Source of the DNA: Atkinsonella hypoxylon
Lineage: Eukaryota; Ascomycota; Sordariomycetes; Hypocreales; Clavicipitaceae
Length of the DNA stretch: 34,476 nucleotides
Reading direction: 5' to 3'
Assembly (NCBI GenBank): GCA_000729835.1
Contig: JFHB01000274.1
Span: 1-34,476 of the forward strand
The position numbers and the translations under genes are program-made. Positions 29,451 to 34,476 of the stretch are shown here, in pieces. The first letter of the stretch is position 1. The number at the start of each line of letters is the position of its first letter. Under the pieces are notes generated by a model that ran no database searches, had not been told where the DNA came from, and was given only the letters and a program-made list of their open reading frames with translations.

Positions 29451-32400
29451 TTAGCCTATATTAAGGACTTATTTAACTAGTATAGCTACTAGCTCTAGAG
29501 CGTTAAGGGCTATTCTAATATCTCTAGAGTTTCTTAGTAGAGGTAAAGTGCTACTATTTAGTTTAAGGTAGTTATATAGTAGGTATATAATAATTAAGTA
29601 ATAGATATCCTTATTGCTGCTCTTATAGTAGTATAGAGGCATTAGTACATTAGGTATATTATAACTATATAAAAAGAGGTTTAAGCCTATTCTTTTAGTG
29701 TATAATTAAATAAGAACAGCTAACTTATACTTAGTTAAGTTCTAGTGTAGCTTAAGGGCCTTCTTTATAGTCTTAAAGTTAAAGAGATCTTCTACTAAAA
29801 CTAGCCTATAGCAGCTATATACTACTTCTATCTATTCTACTAGCTACTTTCTTTTCTATTCTATCTTTAGTTCTAGTTTAGTAAATAGGTTTTCTCTTTA
29901 GCCTAAAGTATTACTACTTAAAGCTTAAAAGGTATATTTTTATCTATATAGCCTTAAGCGTTAAAGCTAAATAGCTACTAAAGTGTACACTTAATATATT
30001 TAGTTTACTATACTATTCTATTTAATTCTTTCCCTAAATTTATAAGCTCTATAGTTTAAGTAGAGGTTTAAAGAGAGAATTACTATCTTTATTTTAGCTA
30101 AAGCCTATAGAGTAGCTTTATAGGCTCTAAGAACTCTATATAGGTAAGTAAGCTATTCTTTAATAAAAGCTTTAGCTATACTATATAGTTTCTCTTTACT
30201 TTAGGTTAAGGTATAGTATATACTTACTTTATAGGTAACTATATTTTAAATAACTTATATATATATTAGTTAGGCTTCCTTAAACTAGTATTTTTACGTT
30301 AAAGCTACTAGTGTAATAAGGGTAAGCTACTACTACTTTAGCTTTACTTTAACCTTAGCTAAGTAGACTTTCTATTGTAGTTTTCTAAAGATCTATACGC
30401 TAAGGAATCTTACTAACTATATAAGCTAAATTATTATAGTGTTAAGCTAAACTAACGTTATATTTACTCTATAGCCTTTAGTAAAGTATAAAAGCTTACT
30501 CTTTATTAGGTTAAATTAAAGGCTAAACTCTCTTAACTATTCCTTATAGATTACTTAAGCGTACTTAAGCTGCCCTTAGGTCTTTACTGTACTTCTTCTA
30601 TATATAATAATATTAGTATTATTAAAGAACTTTAGTGTAATAGTAGTATTTACTTCTTTAAGTTTTTTATATAAAGGTATAATATATAGTAAGAAAAGGA
30701 TAAAGAAGATAAAGAATCTCTATAGTACCCCTATAGGTATAGCTAGCTTCTCTATAGTTTCTTTAGTAAAGTAGAGGTATATTAACCTTAAGGTAGTAAA
30801 GCTATAGACCTAAGCTACTATTTAGCTTAAGAGTTCTACTTAAATTAATATATAAACTAATTTAGTATAGCTAACTATATTAAAGGCTATAGAGATATCT
30901 AGCTGCAATAGTAAAGTAGTTCTACTATAGTACTAAGCTATATAAATAATCTCTATAAGTGTACTAAGAGCTACTTTAGTAAACCTATTTACTCTATTAC
31001 CTATTTAGAGCTCTAGTAGAAGCAATCTCTCCTTAGTAGCGTAAGTAAGCTACTATACTACTACTGCTTTTAGTACTTTCTCTATAACATTAAGTAAGAA
31101 GATAAGTCTTTACTCTTCTACCTTTTAGAGGTCTTCTAGGAGCTTTTTAGGCTTCTTAAGTACTATAACTCTTACTTTTTAGAAGAAAGCTAGGTAGTAG
31201 CTAAGTTAGCAGTTAGCATTAAGTAAGTATATTAAGGTCTTCTTTATAGATAGCTTATAGGCTTTTAGGAAGCTAGCTAGTAGCTTATTGTCTTTTAGTG
31301 CCTTCTAGCTTGCTATATTATATAGTGTATTCTTTATATTATTTTCTATAAAGTAGTTCTTTAGTAGAAATAGAGCAGCATTAAGGTAGAGAAATTATAG
31401 GTTTAAAATATTAGTTAAGTTAGCCTTAAACTCTAGGAAGAATCTTTTAGTAAAGGTAGTAGCCTTCTCTATATATATTGTAGCTGTAACTATAGTGCTA
31501 TTTACTATATAAACTAGTATTAGTACCTAGCTAGTTTCTAGAGAGAGGCTACTATATAATTTAGCCTATTTTTTAAGGCTCTAAAGGTTACTATAGTAGA
31601 ATTTAGCTTTATTAATAGTATTTCTTTAGGCTTTTCTCTATTTCTCTTTTATAATTTAGTCTTAAGATACTACTACCTTAGTAGTAAGCTGCTAGTTATT
31701 ATTAGTTCTACTAGCGTACTATTATTTTAAAGCTATATTAGCTTCTCTTTTTGCTTTATAGGCTTACTAGTTCTACTATAGTAGCTATTTAAAGGCACTC
31801 TAGAGCTTCTTTAGAGCTACAATATTTACAATTGCTTAGAGTTAGTCTATTAGCTACTATATATAGACGTTAATTTTAGTGTAAGTCTATATAGATGCTA
31901 TAGTGCAACTAGCTTAAAGGCAGTTATTAGCTTTAGCTTAAATAATATCTTTATCTATAAAGAACTATAGGTGTATTACTAGTCTATTATCTTTAGGGCC
32001 TAGGTTTAACTTAACTTTAACTATCTATAATATATAGTTAAAGCTAGCTAAAGAGGTTAAGCTAATATATTTAATCCCTAAGTTATAAGTTGCTTAAGTA
32101 TAGTTTATTATACTATTTCTCTTTCTTTATACTCTTTAGATAACCTTACCCTAGAGTATAGTAAGGCTAAGCTACTACTATATTATAAATATAAGTATAG
32201 TGTTATAGCTTAATAATGTTCTATTTACTTTATTCTACATTAAGTAGTACTAGTTAAAGTTATCTATAAAGACGCTCTAAGTTCTAGGGTAAGCTAAGCT
32301 AAGGTTAGTAAGGGAGGTAGCTTAATCTCTTTTATATAGTAGTAAGTAAATAGAGTAAATCTTAGTGCCTTTTAATTAAATACTACACTAGTTTATTTTA

Positions 32401-32700
32401 TTCTAGGCTGCCTACTTCTTAGGACTATACTATCTATTAATATATACTGCTGTATAGCCTCTATATACTGCTAGCTAGAACTATTTTAGGCTTAGGTTAA
32501 GGAGAAACTAGCTAGTTCTAGCTAGCTTCTATAGCGCTACTATATCTATATTGTTTTAGTAGGTTAAGGCTAGCTATATTAGCGTTAATCTCTTTTATAT
32601 ATTCTAGTATATAATTATTAGTATATAGAGTTTAGAGCTAAGAATAAAGGTATAGTAGTGTTAGTCTAAAGTGTACTAACCTTAGCCTATTAGCTTAAGA
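29451..32700 (-). pseudogene. LINE ORF2 relic: endonuclease plus reverse transcriptase
   Basis: Endonuclease: VFIDNFNxYYLMxN (32233-32273) corresponds to the GDFN.HH..W box. Reverse transcriptase: LLLQLDISIAFNIVSYTKL, FTTLRLIYLYF, IEKLAIPIGVLxRF, ILFLLYIIPLY and LKFFNNTNIIIY. These match 'LDISGAFD.V', 'GVPQGSPLSPILF' and 'GFVDDTNI', with the catalytic DD changed to NN. The C terminus reads NIPNVLMPLYYYKSSNKDIY, YLIIIYLLYNYL and LNALELVAILVKxVLNIG before TAA at 29451, where a Cys/His knuckle (C.C...E...H....C) is normal. All key residues are lost to transitions and it is inactive. The start near 32700 is an estimate from usual ORF2 length. Confidence 0.78.
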
Positions 32701-33733
32701 AGAGCATAATACCTTAGCTAAAGAGGTATAATAAAGATATTTACTTATTCTTACTTCTTAAAGGTCTTTTAGGCTTTCTCTTCCTTAAGGAGGCCTCTTA
32801 GAATAGCAATTTACTAGTTTAGCGCCTATAGCTATAGTTTAGCTCTAGAGTAAGCTACTTATAGTTAGTAAACTTAAAGGGCCTATTACTATATACTTCT
32901 CTTGCTCTATTTTAATGTTCCTTAGCTATTAAGTAGAGGTAGAACTAAGCTAAGTAAGCTCTATAGCAGTTAGAGCACTGTTCTTATATATAACTCTATT
33001 TAGTTAAGTATATATTTTCTCTATCTTTATATTAGCTAGTACTACAGCAGCTATACTAAGGGGTCTTCTTATAGAATCTTATAATATAGCTAAACCTATA
33101 GCAGTAGAAGTATTGCTTAAGGTAAAGTGCTTTATTATATAGTTTAACTTTAAATATTTTAGCTATATAGATAGTCTCTACTTAGTATAAGTAGTTAGCT
33201 GCCTCTATACTATTTAGTTTAATAATTAAAGAGGCTTTTATTATAGTTCCCTTTAGTTTCTAAACTATTACCTTAGTAATACCTAGGCTGTTTTCTATTT
33301 TTAGGTTTTATATAATTTCTTCTCTTATAATTTCTATAGTATAGTAGATTAAGAAATTCTTAATAATAACACTATAGATTCTACACTATAGAGCTACTCT
33401 TTAGCTAAAGGAGGCTTTAAGCTAACCTTATTTCTCTTTATATAGCTTAGCTGTTTCTTTAAACGTAATAACTATATCTTTACTATATAAGCATCTTACT
33501 GCTACAGTAGTGCCTTACTTAGTAGTGCAGTTAACTACTTTAACTATCTTAGTTAGGCTTCTATTTTTTAAGGGCTTAGGGATTATATCTTCTTAAATAA
33601 TTATTTTGTAGTACTATTATAAAGGGACTAGAAGAGTGCTTAAGCAGCTAGCAGTTATAGTTATTACTAGCGTTATATTATAGGCTGCAATATTTACTTA
33701 GATTAAATTCCCTTTAGCGCTAGCTTAAAGGGT

Positions 33734-33769
33734 CTTTTTAACTGCTTTTTTAACTGCTTTTTTAACTGC
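33734..33769 (-). repeat. Three 12-bp units in LINE ORF1 region
   Basis: The minus strand reads GCAGTTAAAAAA three times (last unit with one change), which would encode AVKK repeats or, in another frame, QLKK repeats. Such charged heptad-like stretches fit the coiled coil of LINE ORF1 proteins. Confidence 0.5.
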
Positions 33770-34190
33770 TCTTTTAAGGTTTTTAGTTGTAACTAATGTT
33801 AATAGGTTATAGGCAGTAGTGTGCCTAAACCTAGCCTTTTCTATATTATATACTTTTAGCAGTACTTTCTATATATCTAGAAGTGCTACAGCTAGAATAA
33901 TTCTAGCAATCTCTAGGTAGAACTCCTATAGGTAATTTAGCACTTAATCTCTTCCTTAAGGCAACTTAGTATTAGGCTGCTTCTTTACAGTAAAGGCTCT
34001 TATGCTTACTTAGAGGTAGTAGTAGCTCTAGGTAAGCCCCCTTTCCCCTTTATTAACTACTATTAAGACTGCCTTCTCTGCACTAGCGCTCTAGAAGCAA
34101 TACGCTATTATAGGGGGGCCTAAATAGGTTTAGTAAATGTTTTTATTGAAGTTTAGTCGATTTTAGGGCCAGTTCCGCGTCGCTGTCGGG

Positions 34191-34476
34191 GTGCGGGATT
34201 TTTTTTTTTAATTAATATTATAGAAGTATAAAAGGAAATTAGCTAATTTTACGCTAGATTTAACTAACTTAATATTAATAATAAAGCTCTTTATATAAAC
34301 TATTAATATTAACGTTTAAGAGATTTTAGCTATAGTAAAAGTAAAACTAAAAAAAATAACGCTACTTTATCTATAAAAAAGAAGAATATTAGTTAATAAA
34401 GTATAGTAAAAAAGAACGTTAAGAAGTATAGTAAAGATAGTAGAATAATAAGAAGTATAGAATCTCTTTATTAAAT
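34191..34476. other. AT-rich end of window, unassigned repeat relic
   Basis: After a run of ten T (about 34200-34209) the sequence returns to strongly TA/AA-rich DNA. The plus strand is rich in AAAGTA/AAGAAGTATAG words. It is probably another RIP-mutated element truncated by the window edge; no domain is readable. Confidence 0.35.

Larger units (their letters stand above)
29451..34190 (-). mobile_element. Tad1-like LINE (non-LTR retrotransposon), RIP-inactivated
   Basis: On the minus strand the order is a presumed 5' end near 34190, a coiled-coil repeat at 33734-33769 in the ORF1 region, an endonuclease segment near 32233-32273, reverse transcriptase at about 30560-30960, and a C-terminal stop at 29451. 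Size and order fit the Tad1/I-type clade of fungal LINEs, with an APE-type endonuclease before RT. The GC-rich 60 bp at about 34130-34190 would be its unmutated 5' edge. The 3' end and any poly-A are not fixed, and no target duplication was identified. Confidence 0.7.
14340..34476. other. RIP-mutated, AT-rich transposon block
   Basis: From about 14340 to the window end the sequence is dominated by TA dinucleotides. CA and TG are scarce, and CAG, CAA and TGG codons have evidently become TAG/TAA. This is the pattern of repeat-induced point mutation, the fungal premeiotic C-to-T defence against duplicated DNA. Relic frames keep amino-acid sense apart from TAA/TAG stops and transition-type replacements. 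Islands of normal composition remain at 14462-14550, 24350-24409, 24847-24950, about 26820-27150, about 27520-28200 and about 34080-34200, several of them at transposon edges. Such blocks are usually heterochromatic. Confidence 0.88.

Noticed and set aside
14340..34476. CRISPR array or tandem satellite in the AT-rich block
   Set aside because: No regularly spaced repeats were seen; the apparent repetitiveness comes from reduced base composition after RIP.

Overview
The window comes from a filamentous ascomycete, probably a sordariomycete and possibly Hypocreales. This rests on short genes with few introns, one GT..AG intron with a fungal-type branch site, an Egh16-type and a BIM1-like secreted protein, and AT-rich transposon relics carrying the signature of repeat-induced point mutation (RIP). 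The species assignment is inference.

Layout. The left 14.3 kb is gene-bearing DNA of ordinary composition. From left to right it holds a Fic-domain AMP-transferase (153-1238, minus), an Egh16/GEgh16-type secreted protein (2796-3584, minus), an unrecognised acidic, serine-rich, probably nuclear protein (5908-7149, minus), a divergent serine/threonine kinase with an HND catalytic loop (9539-11416, plus), and a two-exon GPI-anchored copper-binding BIM1-like/X325 protein (12024-12773, minus). The last is hidden from single-ORF searches because a 93-bp intron separates its signal-peptide exon. The spacers of 0.6-2.4 kb contain homopolymer tracts, small tandem repeats and palindromes but no further gene I can support.

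The right 20 kb (about 14.3-34.5 kb) is a nest of dead transposons, extremely AT-rich, with coding frames broken almost only by TAA/TAG. A pogo/Fot1-type DNA transposon begins near 14269. Its transposase frame is split by a complete Ty3/Gypsy chromovirus (14462-24409, minus) with 243-bp LTRs and a perfect 5-bp target duplication. After the transposase is cut off at about 24846 come a probable LTR edge and a Copia-type gag frame (plus), then GC-richer islands of unassigned repeat DNA, and then a Tad1-like LINE (minus, about 29.4-34.2 kb).

Most notable points: (1) the two LTRs differ at roughly 40 sites, all transitions, and each keeps its unmutated half on the side facing outside the element; (2) the chromovirus carries a long extra coding frame downstream of its chromodomain that I do not recognise; (3) the two predicted secreted proteins both begin, after signal-peptide removal, with histidine; (4) the kinase start codon lies inside an overlapping upstream ORF, and its promoter holds telomere-like 8-bp repeats. 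The host genes show no obvious common pathway. The pairing of secreted-protein genes with a RIP-affected transposon block resembles a 'two-speed' fungal genome compartment.
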